Shown: positions 10,244 to 19,429 of the stretch, in pieces | How positions within the stretch are numbered: the first letter of the stretch is position 1 | Layout of the letters: each line of letters starts with the position of its first letter | Assembly: GCA_963170055.1 (NCBI GenBank) | Contig: CAUJGJ010000483.1 | Coordinates: 966,117-988,616, forward strand | Origin: Halisarca cf. caerulea | Lineage: Eukaryota > Porifera > Demospongiae > Chondrillida > Halisarcidae | Length of the DNA stretch: 22,500 bases | Reading direction: 5' to 3' | Program-made: the position numbers and the translations under genes | Notes under the pieces: model-generated | Seen by the model: only the letters and a program-made list of their open reading frames with translations | What the model was told of the DNA's origin: nothing | Databases searched by the model: none

Positions 10244-11424
10244 CACACACATACGCACGCACATAACCCACCTCTTGTACTGTCTTATCTTCAAAAGGTT
10301 TGTGTCCAACTGACCATATCTCGTACATCAACATACCATAGCTCCATACATCACTACTTGTACTGTACTTCTTGTACATCAGAGCCTCAGGAGCTGTCCA
10401 CCTCACTCTTCTCTCCTCCACATCACTGCTGTCAGTGAAAGACTGGTCATTATCCAGTTTATGAGTCAAGTCGAACCCAGTAATCTGTACAAGTATGCAT
10501 GTGAGAGAATGAGTGTGTGTACACATTCTTACTCATATTGCAATATACATAACTTGACAACTGTAATCAAGTTGAGGATGACAACTCAGTGTATTCTCTG
10601 CAGCACTGGTTGCAGTACCAGAAAAGAGGAATGTCAATGACATATATACAATAACTATCTCAGACTACATACATTCATTCAACGGACTCCTCACCTTACA
10701 GTTGAGGTCCTTGTCCAACAAGATGTTCCTTGCTGCAATATCTCTGTGGACAAAGGACTTACGAGCTAGACAAGCTAGACCGTCCACCACTTGTTTACAA
10801 AACTGGAGTAGTAAACTGGGGAGGTCAGGACTGGACAACTCAGATGGACTGGAGGAGGGAGGGGGAGGCAAAGAGGAGGTGGAGGGAGGAGGGGAAGGGG
10901 ATTGGAGGGGGAGGGGTGGAAGAAGAATGGAGACGAGGGAAGTGGGGAAGAGGGAGGAGGAGAGGGGAGGGAAAAGGGTATTGTAAAAGTAACATGTGCA
11001 CTCAAGTGAAAGAATCATGCACGCATTGGTTACTTCCTGTATGAAGTGACTGTTTATATGCACTGCCAATGTATGACAGTTATTTGAAACATAAACATTA
11101 ATATAATACGTATTGTATGTACGTAGGTAAAAATGTCAGGACTGGACTCACCTGGTCCTTGCATGTGTCAAATACCTCTCAAGTGAACCAGTTGATAGGT
11201 ATTCAGTCACCATCATCAACTAAGAGAGAAACAAACACCATACCTTATAGTTTTAAAATTCAATGTTGCTGATATTTATTGTAATACTATACACACACAT
11301 AGTGTTGGTAGATTTCAAAGGTATTAGTAAATACGTGCATAAAATTAAATTAATGGCGCTCTAGCTGGTGTGTGGTATGCAAATCTTCAATACAAGGAAG
11401 GATGTTAATACACATCACTTACAT

Positions 11425-11487
<63 letters not shown>

Positions 11488-11526
11488 AAACATACAGAGA
11501 GAGAGACGGATGTGTACACACACACG

Positions 11527-11567
<41 letters not shown>

Positions 11568-11592
11568 GCACGCACGCACATTCACAAATACG

Positions 11593-11634
<42 letters not shown>

Positions 11635-12178
11635 AGAGCTCGAAAATGCAACCGGACATCGGACATTTTCTGATTAGTTTCAGTAAATGTCCGGATGTTA
11701 TCAACTTTGTCAGGACATTGTGTCTGCTCAAAGGAAGTGTTTATGGCTGTAGGAGGCTGCCATTGTTCAGGTGACAGATCTGTCACTTTCTGCTATTAAT
11801 TAGGTAGTGGCACCATAGGATAGAAACAGCTGTGTAGGAGTTTAGCAGTTCAAAACAGCCTCTCCTACGTAGGTGTATATGGACACTGGTGTTTAAAAGC
11901 CAGTTAAGTTGCACGAAGTCTTTTCACTTACTCCGAAAGCAATACTATTGTTTTGTGACTGGGGAAATGCCAAATTGCTACTGCACATAGTATGAAAATA
12001 CTGGAATCTGCATATGTATGCTGGCTCACAGCTGCATACATGATAGTAGGGAGAAACTAGCCAAGTATGTGATTGCTATAGTCAAATTATTATGTCCGAG
12101 CAAATATATGAATGTCCGGGCATTTTGGAGTTTGTCTGGACATTATGTCCAGACACTTCCAAAAACTTATCGTGAGCT

Positions 12179-12269
<91 letters not shown>

Positions 12270-14588
12270 ATACTCACTCTGTCCACACCATCCACAACTC
12301 TCACTAGGTGCAGAATGTGATGATGTTGCAACTCCTGCAAAATGGCTGCCTCTTCTAGTAGCCTCAAAGTATATTCTGGTGGTGCTCCCTCCTTCACTAG
12401 TTTGACAGCAACCTCTTCCTGTAGGCCATTAGGTCTCCTCATCTTTGCAATGTGTACTGTAGTGTGTGCTCCACTATGAACTGCTGTCTCCAGTGTCAGG
12501 GATTTGGATGGAATCTTGCATTTCAGAGAGGACAGCATCATCTGTTCCTGAGGAGTTCTAGTCTCCACATACACAGCTTCCTGAAATAGTACAAAATCAT
12601 ATGATGTGGATAAATATGTCATTGAACAGATTCACATCATATACAATCTGTTTCACTCACTCCTTCATGGCCATCCAAAACATCAATGTATGTATCGTGG
12701 TTTAGCAGTCCAGCTCCATTGAGCGGTGCGTATGTGGTGTCGCTCTGAGTTGTCTGAGGGTCTAGTGCAGTGTACAGTTTATCACCTGATGTGGAGTGAG
12801 CTCCTCCTCCAACTACTCTACTGGGTGGGGTACATTGATGTGTCGGTGTGACGTCCAAAGTTGACTCCTTCATGAGAACATGAGTGTATTCTCCATCTTT
12901 CTGAGTGGTTTGTGGATCAAGTGAAGCATATACTGTACGAGTATTAAGTTCTGTGTAGATTTTGTCCTGTATAGGAGTTTGCTGCTTCAGGAGAGATGTG
13001 TACTTTTCATTTTCACTGACTCCTAGGAGTAAACAATATATTTTAGAAAAAGATATGTATTATTACACACAACAACCATACAAAAGTAAGCATAATAATA
13101 AGTGAGGCATGCAAAGAACGCACCAGAGTTGATTATATTGTAACAGAAAATGAAACGAAACTTTTACAAAGACATATCAATTTCTGTGGTTTGGAAGACA
13201 GAGAAATAACATGCAAGCCAAACGAGTCCTGTTGCAATGAGTACTCACACACATATACATACCCTACGAATATACGTATCATGCATTTAAATCCATGTTA
13301 TGTACATGATGGGTGTATATACACCTACATGCCGTGGGTATAAGCAGATTACATGGATGACCCTTACTTTAATGACTCATACAAGAAGGGTGTGGGATCA
13401 TCTCCGGTTGTCAGACAACTTCTATAATGCATGGCTCACAATACAATTATCACAAAAGCCATGCAATGGTGTATCAAACTCTACCCCATAGGTTAGAGTA
13501 GCTATGGACAGAGGTATAATTTTGCTGCATTGCACATGTACAAGAAATTGCATAACATTGTTTACTTAAGAGGTACGTATAAAGCAAGTGACTAAACAGC
13601 CACTCCATGGGGTCTCGATGAAGCAAACAAGAAAGGAGTAAAAATAACGCAGGAAGTAATATAACTCGCTGCTGATCTTTCACTACTGATACATACTGTA
13701 CGCACTTATACTCACCAAAAGTTGAAGGATCCTGAACATGGGTATTACCAAACCTGTTCTTCCTCTTCTTCTTGACAACACAAACTGCCACCACAACAGA
13801 GAGGAGGATGAGGACAAGGACCACTACAACTACAACACCCACAGCTCCCCCAATAGCAGCCCCAGGTGAGCCTGGTGGGGTTGGGTTGTCCACAGGGACA
13901 ACAACTTCAGTACTACTTGAGGAGGGTTGAGAGGATGATGATGTGGTGATGTGGTCTGAGGGAACCTCACCTGTGGTGAGTGACGGGGAGACAGTGTTAG
14001 TTGGAGACAGAGAGGATGTAGCAGGGGGTTCATTGCTGGATGAAGCCTCAGGAACAGAGGATAGTGACGACATGATACTTGTAGAAACTGAAGGACTGTT
14101 ACTCTTGGCCTCTTCACTATTTGTAGGAGTAGCTGTATTGAAGGAACAATTACAGCGGAACCTCTCCAAACCAAACCCTCTGTATTCTGGAACCCTCTCT
14201 AAACTGTTCTCAAGTCCTGCTCTCTATATTTGCTGTACATATAGAACCTCTCTGGAAAACTCTCTAGACCAAACCTTTTTCTTTGGTCCCGAGGGTGTTC
14301 GGTTTAGAGAGGTACCACTGTACTACGTATGTAGTTACTGTACATACACATTTGTATAGACAGAGCTCAGTCTACAGTACAATAACGGTACAATGGTACT
14401 TGGTGTATACTTGATGGATACACTTGAATTGCAATCACCTACATTAAACCTCAGTCCTAAAATATGATTAGAATACATCATTTAAAACAAACAACACTGG
14501 TGGTCCAGGACCTCCTAATCTTACTGCTATGGGGTACAAGGGTCTACATATACATATGCATGGACACACTCGCATACACACACACACA

Positions 14589-14632
<44 letters not shown>

Positions 14633-14663
14633 CAAGCACATCATATTATACACACACACACAT

Positions 14664-14740
<77 letters not shown>

Positions 14741-14754
14741 CAAGCACATCACAT

Positions 14755-14826
<72 letters not shown>

Positions 14827-14907
14827 ACACACACACACATGTGCACACGTACGCACACACACACACGCACACGCACACACACACACACACACATGTACAC
14901 ATGCACA

Positions 14908-14966
<59 letters not shown>

Positions 14967-15163
14967 GCATGTTGGGGTCGTTACATAATGTGACTGACAA
15001 TCTAACTAGCAGTTCTGTGTTGTCCTTGACGACAGAAGCTCTGCCTTTACTTACGTATAACCAATTATCACAGTGACAAACTTACTTAGTTTTAGAATGT
15101 GGCATACGTAATGCATTACTTTCACTACTAGTAATATTACTTTGGTATTTAGTTACCCTCAAC

Positions 15164-15251
<88 letters not shown>

Positions 15252-15448
15252 CACACACACACACACCACACACACATGCATGCACACACACACACATGTA
15301 CAAGTGCACACGCACACGTACACACATATGTATTCATACACACACACACACATACACACATACACACACACACGCACACACACACACACACGGATTACAC
15401 ACACACATACACGTATGCATGTACACATGCACACACACACGCATACAT

Positions 15449-15522
<74 letters not shown>

Positions 15523-18500
15523 GATGGTCCACCACTGGACATGGCAATACTGCTTGAGGGATTGAACATTGTAGACATCTGTTCAGATGACAAAGACACT
15601 GATACACTTGTTGGGCACTCCATACAGCTCACTACATGCAGGAGTCGAAATGAACATACACACTCATCATGTATGTAATCCATTGAAGGAAATCCACAAG
15701 ACAACTCACCAGAAACGGACATCCGTGGAACCAATGATTGAGCCGCAACTGCTAAGGTGAGTGGATTAGTGGGTGGAGGATTAAAAGATCGTAGGATAGA
15801 ATGAGGGCGGAAGGTGGTGGTAAAGTACATTTGAAGATAATTTCCAGTGCTAGGATAGTAGAACCCCAGTACATCGCCAGGGGAGAATGCGAAGTCGATT
15901 CCACTGAAGGTGTGGGTAGATATCTGTTGATTTACGTTGGTAGTCACAACAGAACTAGTCACTTTGGTGAATACAGTTGACCGTGCACTGTCAGGACGGA
16001 AGAGCTGGAGTTCTATGATTCTGTCTCTGTTACTATTTTGACCTCCTCCACTTCCCACTACAGTCCAATCTCTTATTACACCACATCCAGAGAAGGTCAT
16101 TGTTGGGACAATGACTTGAGTGTTACCAGCGAATAAACCATTGTTAGTACCTCCTGGTAGTGGGAAGGTGGGGGACTCACAGGTACCTGTTATAGAAGCA
16201 ACAGTTTCAATGAAGTCTATACGTCATACTATACTGTAATAAAAATCCTGACAGTTAAAACTTAATTCCAGCTTTAGGGCAGGCAAATAGCTATAGGTTG
16301 TCATCATCTTTAAGTTCAGGATATTTAAGGTGGTGCATGCATGGATGGGGGTATTTTGACTATATTTAATAGATTATCAAGTTACAGCTTGGCAATTGAC
16401 ATTGTAGATTGATTGAGGGGATGATTTTCCGTTTCAAAAAATGCATGATTCCACTTCGGGTTTGGGTTTGAAAATACAAAATTCTTTTTCAGAATTGCTT
16501 GATTCTGTTTCATAATTCCACTTCACAACCTGATATTATTATCATCAAATTGCAAGGTTAAACATGACTTCTATTACAAAATTTGAGGTAAATAGTACGA
16601 CACAAAAGGCACAACCAAAACATGAAGCTGGATGATGCATGAATATGTGGAACAAAACCATGTAAACTTGTTTAATCTGTGCTCCATGTCACAGCTGGAG
16701 TACAATTCTTATAGCATCCTTAAAGCCTTTGTATTGCTATTTTGAAGGAATTAACTGTTGTGTACATTGAATAGTCTTGATTGAGGCAGCTAATTGGTTG
16801 GCCTCAGTTTGTTTTTGACTCAAAATCAGCAGCAGATCATGCATAGGATAAGTGACAGTATACAGATAGAGAGTCCATTTATACTACATGGTTGTATGGA
16901 TACGTGACACTTGTACCAGCCCATGCAGGGGTTCAGGGGAAGGTTCTTCATCTCAGAACAATTCAGTAGATGGTTGACCCGACAGGGATTGAGGAGGGAA
17001 TCAGAGCCATGCAGGGATAGTGACGTGAGGTACGTACATACCCTTTGCTGCATGGGAACTTGGGTGGCTAACTTGACAAGGGGCTCGAAGCATAGCAAAA
17101 AGATGATAGGTGATATGGTAGAAGACCCATGTTGTATGGCGAATTAAGGTATACGTGTTCCAGAGAGGTGCATGTAGAGATAAACAGCTATATATAGTTT
17201 AGAGTACAGGTTGTGGAGGTATCCTGTGATGGAGGCTGGCAGCTGAATGAGAGCTAACATGTCATGAATGAACTGGTGACCTACTGAGCCAAAAGCATTA
17301 TAGCCAGGTCCAGGAACATCATGCATATAGCTGGAATTTGATGTCCTTAAAAGCCGTATTATATATTTACCCCAGGCCTTCCAATTATACTGGACAGGTC
17401 TAACCTTAGAAAATACCCTAGTATCACACAATAATATTACGATGCAGGAAAAAGATGGCCGATATCTGAAGCTTGCACAAATAATTATAATTGTATGTGG
17501 TCATACTATTGTACAAGCATCCTTTAACACCAGTCCTGTAACCATCCCTGCAATTACCCTTGCCTTTGATATATACAACTGGGCATGGAAGAATCTCTCA
17601 CTCTTGTATACATCTGACTCTGTGTGATGCAACTCTTGTCATGATTATTACAATATATTTTAAGTAAATTATTTCACATTGCACATCAGCTGATGTACAT
17701 CATTTGCAATTGCAAGCTAATGCCCATGAGTGCATTGTGCCCAACCTACAAATTCTATGTGTGCGTACCAATTTCAAAATTCCTGTGGGTGCCCTTGAAG
17801 TGTGCTCGTGTTTTCATTAGTAATGTGCATGATCCGTCCAGTTGTCCAACAGTTACTGGTTGAGTAACTGTGCATACTATTGCACAACAGGCTATCCTGC
17901 TGCACTTTGTCACATACCGCATTTTCATATGAGCAACAATCAATATGGAAGTGTCAGTGCAATTCAATTTCTATATTTAATGTTATAGCGAGGTTCAGAA
18001 CTTTTGTTCACAGCTAGGAATAATTGTTGTTAATGCTATTTTCTACCCGTAGCAACGCAACGTTGATTTTCTGTTAAACCGGGGAGGTTGCCAAATTCCA
18101 TATATGCAGGATCATCAATGCAAGTGTAAGCTTCAAGTTCGTGTCCTATATACTTGATAGGTAGCAATTTGACTCCCTAAAAGGTCAAAGTACGGTGAAT
18201 GGAAAAAGCTTTGTTTCTGCTCAATTGAATGACTTTTCGTTTCAGTGGAAATTGCCCACATGGATTCAGGTATGCTGTAATGGTTGCTTACATTACTGTA
18301 ACATTTAATTCTATAGATACTCCATGGATATAATAATAATAATATATATACATATATATTGCCATATATAGTATGTACGTAGAAACACATCTACGTACTG
18401 CCATTTTCTAAAGGGGGGCCTCATCTCACGCTGGGGGGGGGGGTCTAAAGATTTTAAAATTTTAGGCCTCCCAGTGGGGGGAATAGTCACCCAACAAGGA

Positions 18501-18755
18501 GGCGAAATAGCGGTCTGGGCTACGCGAGACTATGTTGTGACACCGGTTATCAGTACAAACGAGACTCGATTACGAAAGTAGATTAATTCCAAACTTTAGC
18601 AATTGGTGCGTAGAACAGCACAGAAAAGAAGACAAATCCAACGACAGACCCAAATCAGGCCAATAGTATGTTACAACAAGCTTACCCTGTGCCTCTGTCT
18701 CATCGAAGAAAGAGATAAAAACCAAGGCGAACAAACAAAACACTGATTCCATCAT
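8993..18755 (-). CDS. Gene B: complete receptor tyrosine kinase-like gene (probable pseudokinase), 10 exons
   Basis: Ten exons with GT-AG introns join without a stop into 854 codons: 18755-18686, 16216-15521, 14132-13716, 13022-12661, 12580-12278, 11219-11152, 10848-10695, 10484-10272, 9752-9667, 9188-8993. The predicted type I membrane protein has a signal peptide (residues 1-23), a beta-rich ectodomain (24-255), a Ser/Thr/Pro stalk (256-345), a TM helix (about 348-375) followed by KKKRK, a tyrosine-rich juxtamembrane region (395-515), a tyrosine-kinase fold (about 545-805) and a Tyr-rich tail. VAVK (K575), HRDIAARN (D675, N680), TAPEAL and DVWSYG identify the kinase family. The DFG position reads GFD (693-695), so catalysis is doubtful. 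I see no N-glycosylation sequon in the ectodomain; the stalk could carry O-glycans. It is the middle member of a tandem array. Exons were inferred by phase and paralog comparison, without transcript data. Total length and phase agreement make the model strong. Confidence 0.87.
9331..9490 (+). repeat. Five tandem 32-bp copies of a MITE left end
   Basis: The unit begins AGATACAGTGAAACCTCTAC and repeats at 9331, 9363, 9395, 9427 and 9459 with few changes. The last copy is the left terminus of the 9464-9653 element. There are no spacers, so it is not a CRISPR array. Confidence 0.9.
9464..9653. mobile_element. 190-bp TA-flanked MITE in gene B intron 9
   Basis: The left end CAGTGAAACCTCTACAATAA and the inverse of the right end, CAAGAAAACCTCTATATTAA, both continue into GGACACC and form a ~28-bp TIR. 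TA flanks both sides. Gene C's matching intron (22300-22350) lacks the element. TIR and TA target resemble Tc1/mariner or pogo-type non-autonomous elements. Confidence 0.7.
9667..9752 (-). CDS. Gene B exon 9: kinase C-lobe
   Basis: The 86-nt exon encodes residues 762-789. A run of five prolines before GCPRDVY and then IMTKCW matches the tyrosine-kinase pattern L-P-x-P-x-x-C-P-x-x-hydrophobic-Y-x-hydrophobic-M-x-x-C-W. The acceptor is TTTGCAG|CTG and the donor TGCTG|GTATGT, phase 2. Gene C has an exon at 22351-22436 that gives the same protein sequence. Confidence 0.86.
10070..10262. repeat. (CA)n microsatellite, gene B intron 8
   Basis: The array lies just after the exon 8 donor (10271), (TG)n on the sense strand, with two GCACCCCCCACA-type interruptions. 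Confidence 0.92.
10272..10484 (-). CDS. Gene B exon 8: activation segment and helix F, DFG replaced by GFD
   Basis: The 213-nt exon in phase 0 encodes residues 691-761. [10 protein letters not shown] occupies the place of the usual I-S-D-F-G-L-x-R; codons GGG TTC GAC are read directly, giving Gly-Phe-Asp. The activation segment up to VRWTAPEAL contains no tyrosine. [14 protein letters not shown] is the canonical helix F region. The acceptor is TTGTACAG|ATTAC and the donor CAAGAG|GTGGGT, followed by a TG array in the intron. Confidence 0.88.
10695..10848 (-). CDS. Gene B exon 7: kinase catalytic loop
   Basis: The 154-nt exon encodes residues 639-690. It ends in the catalytic loop [13 protein letters not shown], with base Asp675 and Asn680 intact. 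The AAR form of HRDxAARN is typical of receptor tyrosine kinases. A polypyrimidine tract of about 120 nt precedes it. Two further acceptors at 10830 and 10815 are in the same phase and would remove 6 or 11 residues, so the start is uncertain. The donor is TGTAAG|GTGAGG. Confidence 0.86.
10855..10977 (-). other. Long polypyrimidine tract before exon 7
   Basis: About 120 nt almost entirely C/T on the sense strand lead to the exon 7 acceptor at 10848. It is longer than a normal acceptor tract and may have expanded from short CCT/TCC repeats. Confidence 0.75.
11152..11219 (-). CDS. Gene B exon 6: kinase hinge
   Basis: This 68-nt exon encodes residues 617-638 plus two bases. [17 protein letters not shown] matches the hinge and helix D of tyrosine kinases (the usual V-x-E-Y-hydrophobic-x-x-G-S-L pattern). 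The acceptor is CTCTCTTAG|TTG and the donor ACCAG|GTGAGT. It is too short to be found as an open frame alone and was located by its motif and phase. Confidence 0.82.
11425..11633. repeat. (CA)n microsatellite, gene B intron 5
   Basis: The array borders the left end of the 11634-12181 element and includes GCAC and GAGA interruptions. Confidence 0.92.
11634..12181. mobile_element. 548-bp element (hAT-like?) inside a CA array, gene B intron 5
   Basis: CAGAGCTC begins it and its inverse GAGCTCTG ends it, with CA repeats directly on both sides. Near both ends GGACAT or ATGTCC recurs at least eight times (for example 11652-11715 and 12091-12150), as subterminal transposase-binding repeats do. Any target duplication would be hidden in the CA repeat. 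No transposase frame seen. Confidence 0.55.
12182..12267. repeat. (CA)n microsatellite next to the exon 5 donor
   Basis: Pure CA units end 10 bp from the exon 5 splice donor. The array borders the right end of the 11634-12181 element. Confidence 0.92.
12278..12580 (-). CDS. Gene B exon 5: kinase N-lobe
   Basis: The 303-nt exon in phase 0 encodes residues 516-616. The acceptor is TATTTCAG|GAAGC and the donor AGA|GTGAGT. The glycine loop reads VHSGAHTTV (residues 549-557), where the first and third glycines of GxGxxG are His and Thr and the aromatic is His. The ATP-binding lysine is present in VAVK (K575), and LLEEAA offers the helix-C glutamate (E592). A (TG)n array starts about 10 nt into the intron downstream. 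Confidence 0.85.
12661..13022 (-). CDS. Gene B exon 4: tyrosine-rich juxtamembrane region
   Basis: The 362-nt exon (phase 1 in, phase 0 out) encodes residues 395-515. Seven tyrosines sit in Y-x-x-L/V contexts: YTSL (402), YTEL (417), YASL (426), YTHV (440), YTAL (478), YAPL (492), YIDV (506). The block [10 protein letters not shown] recurs as [10 protein letters not shown] 52 residues later, so the region grew partly by internal duplication. Such motifs, when phosphorylated, are typical SH2 docking sites. The donor is GAAGGA|GTGAGT and the following intron is only 80 nt. Gene A shows the start of the same exon at positions 1-63. Confidence 0.82.
13716..14132 (-). CDS. Gene B exon 3: Ser/Thr/Pro stalk and transmembrane helix
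   Basis: The 417-nt exon, phase 1 at both ends, encodes residues 256-394. About 90 residues rich in Ser, Thr and Pro form a mucin-like stalk. They lead into a 25-30 residue hydrophobic helix ([10 protein letters not shown] then a Val/Leu/Ile run to residue 375) and the stop-transfer cluster KKKRK. The donor is TTTTG|GTGAGT and the acceptor AATACAG|CTACT. A TIR element begins 20 bp beyond the acceptor (14153-14320). Gene A has lost the first 67 nt of this exon and its acceptor. Confidence 0.85.
14153..14320. mobile_element. 168-bp TA-flanked TIR element beside the exon 3 acceptor
   Basis: The left end CAGCGGAACCTCTCCAAACC and the inverse of the right end, CAGTGGTACCTCTCTAAACC, match over about 30 bp. 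TA lies on both sides. It sits in gene B intron 2, ending 20 bp from the exon 3 splice acceptor. Gene A's deletion covers this site, so its presence there is unknown. Confidence 0.65.
14573..14962. repeat. (CA)n microsatellite, gene B intron 2
   Basis: Nearly 400 bp of CA units with repeated CATGCAAGCACATC islands, which suggests internal duplication of the array. Confidence 0.92.
15167..15520. repeat. (CA)n microsatellite forming the gene B intron 2 donor
   Basis: About 350 bp ending exactly at the exon 2 boundary. The sense strand reads ATCAG|GTGTGTG. Confidence 0.92.
15521..16216 (-). CDS. Gene B exon 2: ectodomain module of unknown family
   Basis: This open 696-nt exon in phase 1 encodes residues 24-255. 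The acceptor is GTATAG|ACTTC. The sequence has a Cys near the start (GTCESP), then [46 protein letters not shown] and VSCMECP, so at least seven cysteines. The pattern Gly-Cys-Gly, a Trp, then LQLFRP and PGDVLGFY looks like a secreted beta-sandwich, but I cannot assign a named domain. It is not Ig, FN3, EGF or LRR by eye. The donor is CAG|GTGTGT, where the intron's GT is the first repeat of a long (TG)n array. Gene A carries the paralogous exon at 2922-3617, the same length but out of frame in the middle. Confidence 0.82.
16217..18685 (-). other. Gene B intron 1
   Basis: Intron of 2469 nt. Its ends align with gene A intron 1 (16217-16750 with 3618-4380; 18000-18685 with 4381-4500 and 5700-7013). 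The middle (16750-18000) differs, holding a partial dispersed repeat near 16785-16830 and a reverse-transcriptase fragment. No exon was recognised inside. Confidence 0.6.
17147..17310 (-). mobile_element. LINE-type reverse transcriptase fragment
   Basis: The minus-strand frame reads [30 protein letters not shown] and then a segment ending SGTRIP before a stop. It resembles the non-LTR retrotransposon RT motif with AFGSVxH, LPxxxxxYxxxLYS and a following xTxxIP. Only about 55 residues are recognisable, upstream of the catalytic FADD box, which is absent. It is a dead fragment in gene B intron 1 in sense orientation. Confidence 0.5.
18686..18755 (-). CDS. Gene B exon 1: signal peptide
   Basis: The exon encodes 23 residues plus one base (phase 1). 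It starts at two consecutive ATG codons, has a hydrophobic core around [13 protein letters not shown], then an acidic stretch DETEAQ, and ends at CAGG|GTAAGC. The first ATG (18753-18755) was chosen; the second would remove one residue. Gene A has the matching exon at 7014-7083 with a diverged sequence and the same donor. It probably directs the receptor into the secretory pathway. Confidence 0.8.
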
Positions 18756-19165
18756 AGGTTTGAGTATCGGATCCGCAAATAGCCCTAATTTGAGAACAAT
18801 AATTAGATTCATAACATTCTTGGTGGCATAATGATATTCATCAGCGGCGCAGCGACAATGAATACCACACAGAAACGGCCAGTTTTATCCATGGTTTTAT
18901 CCTATTTTTTATAAACTGACCCACTAAAGCAAAGATGAGTTATTAGTAGATATTAGATGCAGTATAGTTCTCATCCAAGCTCCTGCTCCATTCCTCCATA
19001 TTAATTCATTCCATGTTTCATCATTCTAAGACTTGCTACCTATTCAAATATAGCCTGCACGAATTAATAGGCTATACACTCTTCTTCATCTTACTGAAGA
19101 AAATACATATATATTTAGCAAGTGTTTAAACTGCAGCTGGTATATATAGTTTGTGTATAAGCTTA
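18756..19165 (-). promoter_or_regulatory. Candidate promoter / 5' flank of gene B with a ~190-bp insertion
   Basis: The same conserved blocks as upstream of gene A are present, split by about 190 bp at 18889-19080 that gene A lacks. The insert has a direct TTTTATCC repeat at its left edge and a small inverted repeat (TAGCCTGC / AATAGGCTA). Its origin is not recognised. Confidence 0.3.
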
Positions 19166-19429
19166 AGGCTAGTATTTATAGGCCTCAGGACTACAGAATA
19201 AAGGAATTGCAATTGTTTTCGGTGGGACTATATAGCATGTGGGTGGGTGGTCATTAGACATGTATGTGTCCATTTTGAGTGGGTGTCACTCTGATCATGG
19301 ATCCGTTCTCATTTTGGGTTGGGTTTGGGGGAGACATGCTTGTTAGCATGGTGGGTTATAGCTACTGCATTAAAGGGAGCGGAAGCCAGTCAGAGCCGTT
19401 TTAGGTAGGACATGCATGCATGTAATATG

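Noticed and set aside
10702..11044. Plus-strand Gly/Glu/Arg-rich open frames
   Set aside because: Antisense shadow of exon 7 and its polypyrimidine tract.
13830..14174. Second minus-strand frame across the gene B TM exon
   Set aside because: The other frame carries the TM helix and joins in phase with both neighbours; this one does not.
16911..17147. 78-codon plus-strand open frame in gene B intron 1
   Set aside because: No recognisable motif, and it overlaps retroelement-derived DNA on the other strand.
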